The translations under genes and the position numbers were made by a program. Shown here one piece after another: positions 7,535 to 15,382 of a DNA stretch of 32,776 bases (the first letter of the stretch is position 1; every line of letters starts with the position of its first letter). This DNA is from Candidatus Poribacteria bacterium. Lineage in GTDB: Bacteria > Poribacteria > WGA-4E > WGA-3G. The stretch covers positions 1-32,776 of the forward strand of contig JAJEDN010000125.1 in the NCBI GenBank assembly GCA_022821495.1, written 5' to 3'. The notes beneath the pieces are model-generated. The model was not told the origin of the DNA, ran no database searches, and worked only from the letters and a program-made list of their open reading frames with translations.

Positions 7535-8698
7535 ATGAAGGCAATAGGATTTATTTTTTTATTTTTCAACCTTGGTGTGCTGCCTTTTTTCGGGCAGTCT
7601 GTAGCATTAGGAAATCAGCAAAGCGATAACCGGCAACTACACCCCGATTTCAGACATGAAAATCTCGCGAACGGCGTTTTCATCGCGCAGGGTTTAACAG
7701 AACAAACAACCGAGTCGGAGCATCCCACACCAGAAGACAATTCTGTAGAGCGTGCTGATCCGGTAGACGTAGAACCGACTTTGGAAAAGGTCCCTAACAC
7801 GCTATCTCAGCAAACTGAAACTGCCAATTCGGAGAACAGCGAAACTGCTGGAGACACAGATGTGCAGTGGGAAAAGACGCAGCGAGTTCTTAAAGTTGTT
7901 AACGACTATGAATTGGCATCAGATGAAGTATTAACAACCCTTGTTATGATTGCGGGTAATGCAAGGTTACGAGGAAGTGTCACCGGAAATGTGTTGGTAC
8001 TTGGCGGAAATGTTGAACTGGTACCAGGTGCACAAGTGAACGGAACACTTCACTTGATTGGTGGACAGGTCACAGGAAATATGGAGGGGATAGCGGACCT
8101 TCAAGTGAGCAATCGCTGGCAGATGGTACCTGCTGCAGTGCGACTCCTAATGCATCCGCATGCGCTCTGGAGCACGAATAAAAAGACAAGTTGGCAATTG
8201 ACACTCGTCAAGTTTGGACTTTTCCTGATCATGTATTTACTGGTGGTAACTATATTTTCCAGACCGGTAAATGCGGTAAGTACCCTGTTGACACATCGAC
8301 CCATCGGGAGCATGCTATTTAGCATGCTGATGTTAGCTGTAATCCCGCTGGTTCTCGCGCTGCTGACTTTTTCAATTGTCGGCGTTCCGTTCATGTTGTT
8401 AGCACTATCTGCCTTACTGCCGTTAGCGATCTGTGGTAAAGCTGCGATTTTTCTTGCGATCGGCAGTACCCTTTTTTCAGGTCGATTGAAACCGCTTGCA
8501 GTAATTTTCGGTTATCTGCTGTACTTTATGGCGACAGCCCTACCATATATTGATTGGATAACGTTTTTGATTATCAATACTATCGGCATAGGACTCTGTT
8601 TCCTAAGTGGTATCAACATGATGAGACTACAAGATACGCGTCAAAATACCGCCTCCTTCCGCAGTAACGAGTGGGGATCTCGGTCAGAAAGGGTGTAG
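7535..8698 (+). CDS. Exported bactofilin-like/polymer-forming repeat protein with membrane domain
   Basis: A 387-residue protein with an N-terminal signal peptide (GFIFLFFNLGVLPFFG), an Asp/Glu/Thr-rich spacer to about residue 115, then a short beta-helix-like repeat (residues about 140-190: LRGSVTGNVLVLGGNVELVP, VNGTLHLIGGQVTGNM) of the bactofilin/DUF583 type. After that come four or five hydrophobic helices (about 225-360). Bactofilins polymerise into filaments; repeat-plus-membrane forms like this occur in several phyla and probably anchor or sense envelope structure. It is first in an operon, with the VWA protein starting 5 bases after its stop. The function is inferred from fold only. 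Confidence 0.65.
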   Translation: MKAIGFIFLFFNLGVLPFFGQSVALGNQQSDNRQLHPDFRHENLANGVFIAQGLTEQTTESEHPTPEDNSVERADPVDVEPTLEKVPNTLSQQTETANSENSETAGDTDVQWEKTQRVLKVVNDYELASDEVLTTLVMIAGNARLRGSVTGNVLVLGGNVELVPGAQVNGTLHLIGGQVTGNMEGIADLQVSNRWQMVPAAVRLLMHPHALWSTNKKTSWQLTLVKFGLFLIMYLLVVTIFSRPVNAVSTLLTHRPIGSMLFSMLMLAVIPLVLALLTFSIVGVPFMLLALSALLPLAICGKAAIFLAIGSTLFSGRLKPLAVIFGYLLYFMATALPYIDWITFLIINTIGIGLCFLSGINMMRLQDTRQNTASFRSNEWGSRSERV

Positions 8699-8703
8699 TG
8701 TGT

Positions 8704-9723
8704 ATGCAACTGGCATCTCCGTTTTTTTTAATTTTGCTAATCGCGGTACCGCTGTTGATAATTGCTTCTCGCTGGCTACACAAACGGACAATCACACCCG
8801 TTGTGCGTTTTTCCGATTTTAACCACGGCTTTGCAGTAAGCGTTCAGAAGATGCGACAAACCCTCTCGGTTAGAGCATTAGCCATACTGAAAATTCTGAG
8901 ATTCGTTGTTCTCACGCTTCTTGTTATCAGTCTCGCCCGCCCACAACTCTCTCAAAGCCGTGAACATCAATCAGCGAAGGGGATTGATATCCTCTTAGTC
9001 CTCGACATCTCAGAGAGTATGCGAGCAGAGGATTTTGAAGGCGCGAATCGCATTCAAACCGCGAAATCGGTTGTCAACGCCATGCTTGAAAAGAGACTAA
9101 CGGATCGCGAAAACGATCGCATCGGTTTAGTTGTTTTTGCGGGTGAAAGTTTTACGCTCTGTCCTTTGACTTTGGATTATTCGGTGTTGGCAGAATTGCT
9201 CAGCGACGTAGAGATCGGGCAGCTTGAAGACGGCACAGCCATCGGTGAAGCACTCGCGACTGCTACGCAACGTTTACGTGCTTCAAAATCAGAAACGAAG
9301 ATCGTTATCCTGTTGACCGATGGCGAAAACAACGCTGGCAGCATCAATCCAGGGGCAGCAGCATCTCTGGCACACGCCGACGGGATTAAGGTTTACACTA
9401 TTGGAATGGGGAAAGAGGGTGGCGCGCGTATCCCTTACGCGGATACGACATTCGGGAAACGATACCGAGAGGTGCTCACCTATCTTGACGAGGACACCCT
9501 AAAGCAGATCGCTCAAACGACAGGCGGACGCTATTTTCGCGCCACCGATACACAATCACTAAAGCAGATCTACACAGAAATTGATCGTTTTGAAAAAACG
9601 CAGTTCGAGGTCATTAACACTATCGCTCGGAAAGAGTTGCTCGGATATTTTTTAATACCTGCAGCGTTGCTGTTGGGGGTTGAAATCTTATTGAGTAACA
9701 CAGTCCTACGAAAAATTCCGTAG
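8704..9723 (+). CDS. BatA-like VWA-domain membrane protein
   Basis: A 339-residue protein with two N-terminal hydrophobic helices (about residues 6-24 and 58-78) joined by the BatA N-terminal type segment. A von Willebrand factor A domain follows, with a metal-ion adhesion site DISES at 101-105 and the later LLTDGENNAG block. A C-terminal helix (LLGYFLIPAALLLGVEILL) closes it. BatA proteins (Bacteroides aerotolerance) are inner-membrane proteins usually linked to MoxR ATPases; none is in this window. The ATG at 8704 is chosen because it starts at the hydrophobic helix. An in-frame ATG at 8671 would overlap the upstream gene. The isomerase gene follows after 13 bases, so all may be co-transcribed. 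Confidence 0.82.
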   Translation: MQLASPFFLILLIAVPLLIIASRWLHKRTITPVVRFSDFNHGFAVSVQKMRQTLSVRALAILKILRFVVLTLLVISLARPQLSQSREHQSAKGIDILLVLDISESMRAEDFEGANRIQTAKSVVNAMLEKRLTDRENDRIGLVVFAGESFTLCPLTLDYSVLAELLSDVEIGQLEDGTAIGEALATATQRLRASKSETKIVILLTDGENNAGSINPGAAASLAHADGIKVYTIGMGKEGGARIPYADTTFGKRYREVLTYLDEDTLKQIAQTTGGRYFRATDTQSLKQIYTEIDRFEKTQFEVINTIARKELLGYFLIPAALLLGVEILLSNTVLRKIP

Positions 9724-9736
9724 AACGGGGGAGAAA

Positions 9737-10498
9737 ATGGAAAATATTATTGCATGTAATTTAGGCAGTTATCGACAGTTTGGTGCTGGTGCTTATGCGC
9801 ATCTGGCGGAAATCGGATTGACGAACGTAGAAATCGGTGTGCCTTCGGCTGAATCTGTTGACGAAGTTCAGTCAAATTTGAACGCACACGGACTCACCGC
9901 CACGAGCCTCTTAGGGCGTTGTGACATTCAGTCGGAAACGGTTGTCCCAGACTTTCAATCGACGCTGGAGATTGCCGATCAGATGGGTGTGAAGATCATC
10001 TTTGTCAGCGTCCACGCTGGTGAGACAGATAAGAATGCTGTCTATGATCGGCTCCGTGCTATCGGAGAGAATGCTGCTCCATCGGGTATTAAGGTGTGTT
10101 TGGAAACACATCCAGATCTGATACACAACGGCGATATTGCACTTGAGACGATGCAAGCCGTGAATCACCCGAACATCTGTGTCAATTTCGATACAGGCAA
10201 CGTCTATTATTATAACCATAATGTGACGGCTGTTGGCGAAGTCGAGAAGGTTATTCCACATGTCGGTGCGGTTCACCTCAAGGATACAAACGGTGGCTAT
10301 CGGACGTGGCATTTCCCTGCACTCGGTGAAGGCGTCGTTGATTTCAAAGCCGTCTTCCAGACGTTGAACGCTGCAGGTTTCTACGGTCCCTTCACTATGG
10401 AATTGGAGGGTATCGAAGGCGAAGACCTTAACGAAGCAGGCGTTCAAGCGCGCGTAGCAAATTCGCTCCAACACCTAAAAGATATTGGAGTTATCTAA
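9737..10498 (+). CDS. Sugar phosphate isomerase/epimerase (xylose-isomerase-like TIM barrel)
   Basis: A 253-residue protein of the AP-endonuclease-2/xylose-isomerase-like TIM-barrel superfamily. Typical metal-site blocks are visible: KVCLETHP (glutamate), NICVNFDTGNVYYY (aspartate), VGAVHLKDTNGGY (histidine) and FTMELEGIEGE (last glutamate). Such enzymes interconvert or dehydrate sugars and inositols in the cytosol, but the substrate cannot be told from sequence. GGGG before the start acts as ribosome binding site. Its stop overlaps the ATG of the cupin gene (TAATG), so they are translationally coupled; both probably serve one sugar pathway together with the oxidoreductases downstream. Confidence 0.85.
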   Translation: MENIIACNLGSYRQFGAGAYAHLAEIGLTNVEIGVPSAESVDEVQSNLNAHGLTATSLLGRCDIQSETVVPDFQSTLEIADQMGVKIIFVSVHAGETDKNAVYDRLRAIGENAAPSGIKVCLETHPDLIHNGDIALETMQAVNHPNICVNFDTGNVYYYNHNVTAVGEVEKVIPHVGAVHLKDTNGGYRTWHFPALGEGVVDFKAVFQTLNAAGFYGPFTMELEGIEGEDLNEAGVQARVANSLQHLKDIGVI

Positions 10499-10863
10499 TG
10501 GATACAAATCTTTGCGTTATTCGACTGAGTGAAGGCGAGCGCATCGGCGAAGTACTTGGAGAAGTTTTGGATACCCCAGATATGACGACGATTGGGGCTT
10601 TCGCTGTTTCCAAGGAAAATCCGACCGAACTTCACTATCACGATTTCGATGAGTATTGGTATTTTACCGAAGGCACAACCACAGTGAAGCTCCGAACAGC
10701 GGACGGGCAGTCTGAATCCTATCGTATCGGTCCCGGGGATCTGGTTGTCACGCCGAAAGGTGTTGAGCATGGACATACCCCTGATGATGTTGTTAAAGGG
10801 GTGCAGTGGGTAAGCGTAATCGATCCCGATGCCCGTCGTGGGCATCTACATCGAGTTTTTTAA
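10498..10863 (+). CDS. Small cupin-fold protein
   Basis: A 121-residue single-domain cupin. The first motif, LHYHDFDEYWYFTEG, supplies H46, H48 and E52; the second, GPGDLVVTPKGVEHGH, supplies H91. That is a complete 3-His/1-Glu metal site. Small cupins act as isomerases, dioxygenases or sugar-binding proteins. It overlaps the TIM-barrel isomerase start-to-stop, which suggests joint action on a sugar substrate, for example an epimerase or tautomerase step. No specific reaction can be assigned. Confidence 0.83.
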   Translation: MDTNLCVIRLSEGERIGEVLGEVLDTPDMTTIGAFAVSKENPTELHYHDFDEYWYFTEGTTTVKLRTADGQSESYRIGPGDLVVTPKGVEHGHTPDDVVKGVQWVSVIDPDARRGHLHRVF

Positions 10864-10868
10864 TTTTA

Positions 10869-10885
10869 CCTTGCGGTTCGGTCAG
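10869..10885 (-). repeat. Dispersed leader motif CCGCAAGG, copy 2 (inverted, no gene behind it)
   Basis: The reverse strand reads CTGACCGAACCGCAAGG, almost the same as upstream of transketolase. Here it points into the end of the cupin gene, not at a start codon, so it is better seen as a small dispersed repeat than only as a ribosome binding site. Confidence 0.4.
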
Positions 10886-10985
10886 AAAGGTTTTAACAGG
10901 AAAGTTCTTCGCCGTATATCCGCTTTCCACTACGTTCCAAGCTACGCGCTTTTGTTTTTCTAATTTTCGTTAAAGGAAGTAAATC

Positions 10986-11891
10986 ATGTCAACACAAACG
11001 AATCCGTTGCCTCGGCGGCGGTTAGGACGCACAGAATTAGAGGTTACGTGTCTCGGTATGGGCGGTGCTGGACTCGGCAGAGGTGATGTTACTGACGATG
11101 AAGCCGTCGAGGCGGTACACCGAGCAATTGATTTGGGAATCAATTATCTGGACACCGCACCCCTTTATGGTGAAAGCGAAAGACGCGTAGGACTCGCACT
11201 CGCTGATGGAAACTGGCGGGAGCAGATCTATCTCGCCACGAAAACAGGCACACACCCTGAATGGCGCGGCGATTTTAGTGCGGCAGGCACGCGCCGCAGC
11301 GTCGAAAATAGTCTACGCCTGTTGGGCACAGACTACCTTGATGTCTGCTTAGTGCATGATCCGGATAGTATGGACCCTGTCGTTGCAAAAGGTGGGGCGT
11401 TGGATGAACTGCAGCGGATGCGCGAGGAAGGGCTGATTAAGTTTATCGGACTTGGGGTCCGACAGCACGAATTCCATAAAATTGCTATCGAAACCGGTGT
11501 CGTTGATGTGATTCTAACGTACTTGGATTATACACTCCTGAGCCAAACCGCAAACGAGTGGTTAATACCGCTTGCTGTTGAAAATGACATCGGGATTATT
11601 AACGGGAGTCCTATTGCCATGGGATTGCTTTCAGGTGTTGAACCGGATGTGTCAGCCAAAAGTGATCACATCAGCAACCCTGAAGGTGAAAAGGCGTATC
11701 AACTCTATCAGTGGGCAAACGATAACGATTTGAATCTACTGAATCTTGCGATTCAATTCTGTTTCCGGCAACCGAGGATTGCAATGAACCTAACGGGTTC
11801 TAAGAATGCGATGGAGGTGGAGCAGAATTTCGCTGCCGCAACCACACCTGTCCCTGATGATGTGTGGGAACAACTAAAGGAATTTTTGTAG
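10986..11891 (+). CDS. Aldo/keto reductase
   Basis: A 301-residue NADPH-type aldo/keto reductase, cytosolic, TIM barrel. The catalytic tetrad is complete: D56 (NYLDTAPLYGESE), Y61, K86 (LATKTGTH) and H124 (CLVHDPD). The opening RRRLGRTELEVTCLGMGGA is the family start. It resembles the D-threo-aldose (L-fucose/galactose) dehydrogenase branch more than the ring-channel type, because of the GESERRVG block and the overall pattern, but the substrate is not decidable. GGAAG lies upstream of the ATG. The SDR gene starts 12 bases after its stop, so they likely form one unit of two sugar or polyol oxidoreductases. Confidence 0.9.
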   Translation: MSTQTNPLPRRRLGRTELEVTCLGMGGAGLGRGDVTDDEAVEAVHRAIDLGINYLDTAPLYGESERRVGLALADGNWREQIYLATKTGTHPEWRGDFSAAGTRRSVENSLRLLGTDYLDVCLVHDPDSMDPVVAKGGALDELQRMREEGLIKFIGLGVRQHEFHKIAIETGVVDVILTYLDYTLLSQTANEWLIPLAVENDIGIINGSPIAMGLLSGVEPDVSAKSDHISNPEGEKAYQLYQWANDNDLNLLNLAIQFCFRQPRIAMNLTGSKNAMEVEQNFAAATTPVPDDVWEQLKEFL

Positions 11892-11902
11892 AGGGAAGTT
11901 TA

Positions 11903-12652
11903 ATGAAATTTTCAGGAAGGATAGCGTTGGTAACCGGCGGGAGCCGTGGCATTGGCAAGGCAACTGCGCTTAAACTTGCGGGTGAAGGTGCGACTGTTGC
12001 TGTGCACTATTCTCGCGCGATTGATAAGGCGGAAGCGGTCTGTGAACAGATTCATAATATGGGACAGAAAGCGATACCTGTACAAGCCGATATTGCGGAT
12101 AGAGATGCCGTGAACAGAATGGTCGAGACGGTGACAGCAGAACTCGGTTCAATCGAATTGTTGGTGAACAATGCCGGAGATGTCGGTGATATGACGTTTG
12201 AAGAACTGACCCCGGAACATTGGGATCGGATCGTCGCGGTTAACCTGACGGGTCCCTTCAACGTGCTGTGGGCAGTTAAGCAAGAGATGATTGAAAGGCA
12301 ATTTGGACGTATTGTTAATGTATCGTCGATTGCTGCGTTGGCAGTCCGCCCGAATCAGTTGCCTTATGCGGCGGCAAAAGCCGGGGTTATCTCACTGACG
12401 AAATCGTGCTGTGGACCGCTTGCGGCACACAATATTCGCATCAACTCGGTCGCGCCGGGTGCGATTGCCACGGATATGTTAGGTGAAGTCTCAACAGAGA
12501 TGGCAGCGCAGCTGCGATCTACGACACCGCTCGGTAGGTTCGGTGAACCCAAAGAGATGGCAGATGTGATAGCTTTCCTCTTAAGCGAGGAATCGAGTTA
12601 TATGACGGGTTCAACTGTTATCGCGAGTGGCGGTAGGATTCTCATACCGTGA
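11903..12652 (+). CDS. Short-chain dehydrogenase/reductase (FabG-like)
   Basis: A 249-residue classical SDR with Rossmann motif TGGSRGIG (11-18), NNAG (89-92), catalytic S142 and YAAAK (Y155, K159), and the C-terminal GSTVIASGG block. The length is typical of FabG and sugar dehydrogenases. The pairing with an aldo/keto reductase suggests carbohydrate or polyol oxidation more than fatty acid synthesis. The start at 11903 follows GAGGGAAG by seven bases; a longer in-frame start at 11864 would overlap the aldo/keto reductase by 28 bases and adds a non-conserved tail. Its 3' end overlaps the convergent gene at 12642 by 11 bases. Confidence 0.92.
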   Translation: MKFSGRIALVTGGSRGIGKATALKLAGEGATVAVHYSRAIDKAEAVCEQIHNMGQKAIPVQADIADRDAVNRMVETVTAELGSIELLVNNAGDVGDMTFEELTPEHWDRIVAVNLTGPFNVLWAVKQEMIERQFGRIVNVSSIAALAVRPNQLPYAAAKAGVISLTKSCCGPLAAHNIRINSVAPGAIATDMLGEVSTEMAAQLRSTTPLGRFGEPKEMADVIAFLLSEESSYMTGSTVIASGGRILIP

Positions 12653-14006
12653 GCGTCAACGCCGTGTCCCCAATTTCCAAATCAAAAGCGACGAATGTCT
12701 GCCGGTTTCCTTCACAGAGAAATGTATTGCTCTGAAAATCGCGTCGCGAATGCACTTCGCGGAGGTCCCATCCGTTGACCTGAACATGACGTATTGGGGC
12801 ATCAATAGCGAGCGTAAAGTTTGCTGTCGGGAATTGGGTGGAGATGTTAATCTCTCGCGTAACCCCCCTACCCCCCTTCTCAGGGGGGCAAGAATGAACC
12901 CTCTTACCCTCCGAATGAATCCCCTGCTGCTCCTTCTCAGAGGGGCGAGAGGCATCTTGTTCCGAAACTGAGATATTTGTGAGTTCGCGTGCCATCCAGT
13001 AATGCCCGATTTCCGAGGTCTTCATCCAGAGCGTCTTTGTACCATCTGGATCATAATTGTCAAGGCGCGACTTGACGGTTTTTAACACATCAAATCCCAA
13101 TTTTTCGCCGTTGAAATAGAACCCGGGCCAATGTCCGACAAGCACACACGGGAGCTCCTTTTCAAGAATTGGAGGCAAGCGACCGCCTTGTAAATCCTCT
13201 GTGATAAAGCGATCAGCATCCCCTAAATCGTACCCCGTCCATCCACCGAACCAATCGCCAGCGCATGCGACAATACTGGCAATTGCGATGCCGTTCTCCT
13301 TTTCGGCATACCAGATAGGTACATCGGGGAGTTCATCGTGTTTGAGCCAAAGGAAATAGAAAGGACGCGGATCGTTATTGACATGCTGAGAGGCGGTTAG
13401 CACGGCTTTCGCATACGCTGCCTCTTGGCGTTTTCCGAAGGCACCTGGACTGGTCACGCCTTCGCACGGGATACCGACATTATTGAGCATTTCCATCGCT
13501 GTGATGATGTAGTCCGTGAGTCTATCATCAATAGGTGGATCCACCCACTCAACCTGCTCCCATTCCTCGGTGAGTGTGAATGTGTTGAGATCAACGACAG
13601 CCGTATGCGTGAGCATCTCCGGTGTCAAATCGAAACTGGGCCAGATAAGTTCTCGGTAAACCCGCAGCCATGCCTGATATTCCAATGTTGAAAAATTAGA
13701 AAACCCTTCATCAACGCGTCCCATTCCTGCAGGATAGGGAATGAGACTGAATTTACCTTTCACACCGTTCTCCCAACACCATTCCGCCCATTCTGCTGCG
13801 AAATCTGCGGGGATCGTTGGTGGTATCTTTTTGAGTTGCGAGGCGTTTCCTTCCCAACGGTCAGGTGATACGCCTGGCTGATGTCGTGCTTTCCATGCGT
13901 GTCGTTGATGTATCCAGTAGTAAGTAAGGTTGATGACTGGACACGAATCGTCAACGATAAGGGATAGAGGTGTTCTCAACAGCGGGTTGCAAACAGTGAT
14001 GTTCAT
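12642..14006 (-). CDS. Unrecognised 454-residue protein, possibly polysaccharide-deacetylase-like, with a repeat inserted in frame
   Basis: I do not recognise the family with certainty. It has no signal peptide. The opening LSLIVDDSCPVINLTYYW puts two aspartates after a hydrophobic strand, as in NodB-type polysaccharide deacetylases. Further on come WAEWCWENGVKGKFSLIPYP, SFDLTPEMLTHTAVVDLNT and VLVGHWPGFYFNG, consistent with a (beta/alpha) barrel that binds metal or sugar. About 25 to 40 residues near 365-400 (SRPSEKEQQG to PPEKGGRG) are a hydrophilic stretch encoded by a G/C-rich palindromic repeat (12861-12950). A beta-rich tail follows (ANFTLAIDAPIRHVQVNGWD). An enzyme acting on glycans fits the neighbourhood, but that is inference. 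The start ATG at 14006 has only a weak ribosome binding site. Confidence 0.6.
   Translation of the reverse strand: MNITVCNPLLRTPLSLIVDDSCPVINLTYYWIHQRHAWKARHQPGVSPDRWEGNASQLKKIPPTIPADFAAEWAEWCWENGVKGKFSLIPYPAGMGRVDEGFSNFSTLEYQAWLRVYRELIWPSFDLTPEMLTHTAVVDLNTFTLTEEWEQVEWVDPPIDDRLTDYIITAMEMLNNVGIPCEGVTSPGAFGKRQEAAYAKAVLTASQHVNNDPRPFYFLWLKHDELPDVPIWYAEKENGIAIASIVACAGDWFGGWTGYDLGDADRFITEDLQGGRLPPILEKELPCVLVGHWPGFYFNGEKLGFDVLKTVKSRLDNYDPDGTKTLWMKTSEIGHYWMARELTNISVSEQDASRPSEKEQQGIHSEGKRVHSCPPEKGGRGVTREINISTQFPTANFTLAIDAPIRHVQVNGWDLREVHSRRDFQSNTFLCEGNRQTFVAFDLEIGDTALTLTV
12861..12891. repeat. C/G-rich dispersed palindromic repeat, copy inside a gene
   Basis: The sequence starts AACCCCCCTACCCCCCTTCT and ends with a G run (CAGGGGGGCAAG), matching the two copies at 14046 and 14120 with small changes. 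It lies inside the coding sequence at 12642-14006 and keeps the frame. Confidence 0.65.
12921..12950. repeat. Degenerate copy of the C/G-rich repeat inside a gene
   Basis: The pattern CCCCTGCTGCTCCTTCTCAG followed by AGGGGCGAGAGG is a weaker copy of the same repeat, 30 bases after the first one in the coding sequence. Confidence 0.45.
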
Positions 14007-14045
14007 AATTTTCGTTTTCCGTAGAGGTGGTAATTTCCGTATTTT

Positions 14046-14079
14046 AAAACCCCCTAAATCCCCCTTATCAGGGGGACTT
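14046..14079. repeat. C/G-rich dispersed palindromic repeat, intergenic copy 1
   Basis: A 34-base unit starting AAAACCCCCTAAATCCCCCT and ending TCAGGGGGACTT. The CCCCCT and AGGGGG arms can pair. It is identical to the copy 74 bases further on. Confidence 0.85.
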
Positions 14080-14119
14080 GGAATGTTGTAAATGTATAGG
14101 TGTTTTTGGAATCCACTAT

Positions 14120-14153
14120 AAAACCCCCTAAATCCCCCTTATCAGGGGGACTT
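14120..14153. repeat. C/G-rich dispersed palindromic repeat, intergenic copy 2
   Basis: Perfect copy of the 34-base unit at 14046, same orientation, just before the end of the phosphodiesterase gene. Together they fill most of the space between the two minus-strand genes and could act as a transcription terminator or RNA-stabilising hairpin. Confidence 0.85.
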
Positions 14154-14162
14154 TAAAGAGAG

Positions 14163-14918
14163 CTAAATCTCTTGGAGACAACTTCTGATGTAAGGCACAT
14201 CATCTGCCCACAATCCGTCAGCACCACTTTTTATTGCCCAAGCAACATCCTTTGCTGTCTGAATAAACCCTGCTTCCACAACAACGCCGTTTTCTTGAAG
14301 TTGCTTGACCTGCCGCGTAACAGTGCGCGTGAAAGTGTTATAGAGTTGAAAGTGGTTAATCCGGCTCCATCCTAAGATGATACGATTTACATCAATCGTA
14401 GCGGCAGCCTTGAGAAAATTCGCCATCGGGTTGATGAGAATCGCACTCGTCTGTAATCGGGGTTCTAAACGTTTGGCATCAACAAGGAGCTGCTTCCGAA
14501 GGTAAAAAGTGAGAATACTGGTGAGGTGGACAACTTCAAAGTGGCGCACCCGTTCTACGATGATAGGGAGCACTTCCGGTACATCTGTCTTCGGCTCAAT
14601 GAAGCACGGCATCTGATGCTCCCGTGTAAATCGGAGGGCATCATCAAGGTGTGCAACCGGTTCATCAGAGGTTAGCATCGTCAACTGTTGCACTTCTTGC
14701 CAAGTCAGTTCACTGAGCGGTATCGAACAACCCGTTGCTTCCTGAATATTGTCTCGATTAAAATCGACATGGATTAACACGGGTTGCTTGTCTTGGGTAA
14801 GACAGACATCGTATTCATATCCATCGGCACCGTCTGCCAATGCCTGCTTGAAGGAAGCGAGAGTATTTTCAGGTGCGCGTCCCATACCGCCGCGATGTGC
14901 AAGGAGTTGAATAGTCAT
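14163..14918 (-). CDS. ugpQ: Glycerophosphodiester phosphodiesterase
   Basis: A 251-residue GDPD-family TIM-barrel enzyme that hydrolyses glycerophosphodiesters to glycerol 3-phosphate and an alcohol. Key residues are visible: H8-R9 and E17-N18-T19 in AHRGGMGRAPENT, E35 and D37 in GYEYDV, H50 in PVLIHVD, and E108 in FIEPKTD. The late GADGLWADDVPYIR block matches the family C-terminus. There is no signal peptide, so it is cytosolic like UgpQ, not periplasmic like GlpQ. The symbol is by family resemblance. It may be transcribed with the HNH gene 26 bases upstream on the same strand. Confidence 0.9.
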   Translation of the reverse strand: MTIQLLAHRGGMGRAPENTLASFKQALADGADGYEYDVCLTQDKQPVLIHVDFNRDNIQEATGCSIPLSELTWQEVQQLTMLTSDEPVAHLDDALRFTREHQMPCFIEPKTDVPEVLPIIVERVRHFEVVHLTSILTFYLRKQLLVDAKRLEPRLQTSAILINPMANFLKAAATIDVNRIILGWSRINHFQLYNTFTRTVTRQVKQLQENGVVVEAGFIQTAKDVAWAIKSGADGLWADDVPYIRSCLQEI

Positions 14919-14944
14919 AATGTATTGCTCAATTGCTTAACTTA

Positions 14945-15376
14945 TCAACCAACATTCGGCAGGTGCTGGCCCGAACCTCGCAATGCTCTTCTCAGATTTA
15001 CCTGTTCAAGACGATTCATATTCAGTGCCTCAACCGTCGCTCTACCGGTTCGCGTGCGCCCAATGACAAACAGAAAGTCATCACTCCACATAAAATGTCG
15101 ACTCCATTTTTTTAGGCGTGGATTAAAGAGCGGAACGCGTTGTTCTGTCCGCGGATCAGTAGCGTGAGTTTTGACGTGTTTATGATTGTTACACCATGGA
15201 CACGCCCATGCCAAATTATCTAATGTACTTCCGCCTCCAATTTTTCGAGGAATAACGTGTTCACAGTGAAAAGGGGAAGTAGTAAAGTTATCAGGTGCCT
15301 GGCAGTATTCGCAAAACCCTTCGGCACGCTCGCGCACCTGATAGCGTAGGGATCCAGAAATACGCTCAGAAGGCAT
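14945..15376 (-). CDS. HNH endonuclease family protein
   Basis: A 143-residue protein with a complete HNH zinc-type nuclease motif: CEYC (C22, C25), FHCEHVIPRKIGG (H40), STLDNLAWACPWCNNHK (N54, C59, C62). The tail after residue 75 is basic and unlike a restriction-enzyme DNA-recognition domain. The type is common in cyanobacteria and other large genomes, where its role is unclear; homing, defence and repair have all been proposed for HNH proteins. The companion gene at 15383 ends 6 bases before it, so the pair is one transcription unit. Confidence 0.88.
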   Translation of the reverse strand: MPSERISGSLRYQVRERAEGFCEYCQAPDNFTTSPFHCEHVIPRKIGGGSTLDNLAWACPWCNNHKHVKTHATDPRTEQRVPLFNPRLKKWSRHFMWSDDFLFVIGRTRTGRATVEALNMNRLEQVNLRRALRGSGQHLPNVG

Positions 15377-15382
15377 CGTTTT

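Noticed and set aside
9911..10474. A 187-codon minus-strand frame opposite the TIM-barrel isomerase
   Set aside because: The plus strand has clear family motifs; the minus frame resembles nothing.
14046..14153. Two identical 34-base repeats as a minimal CRISPR array
   Set aside because: Only two copies, a low-complexity C/G palindrome, a 40-base spacing, no cas genes, and further copies inside a gene: it is a dispersed repeat.
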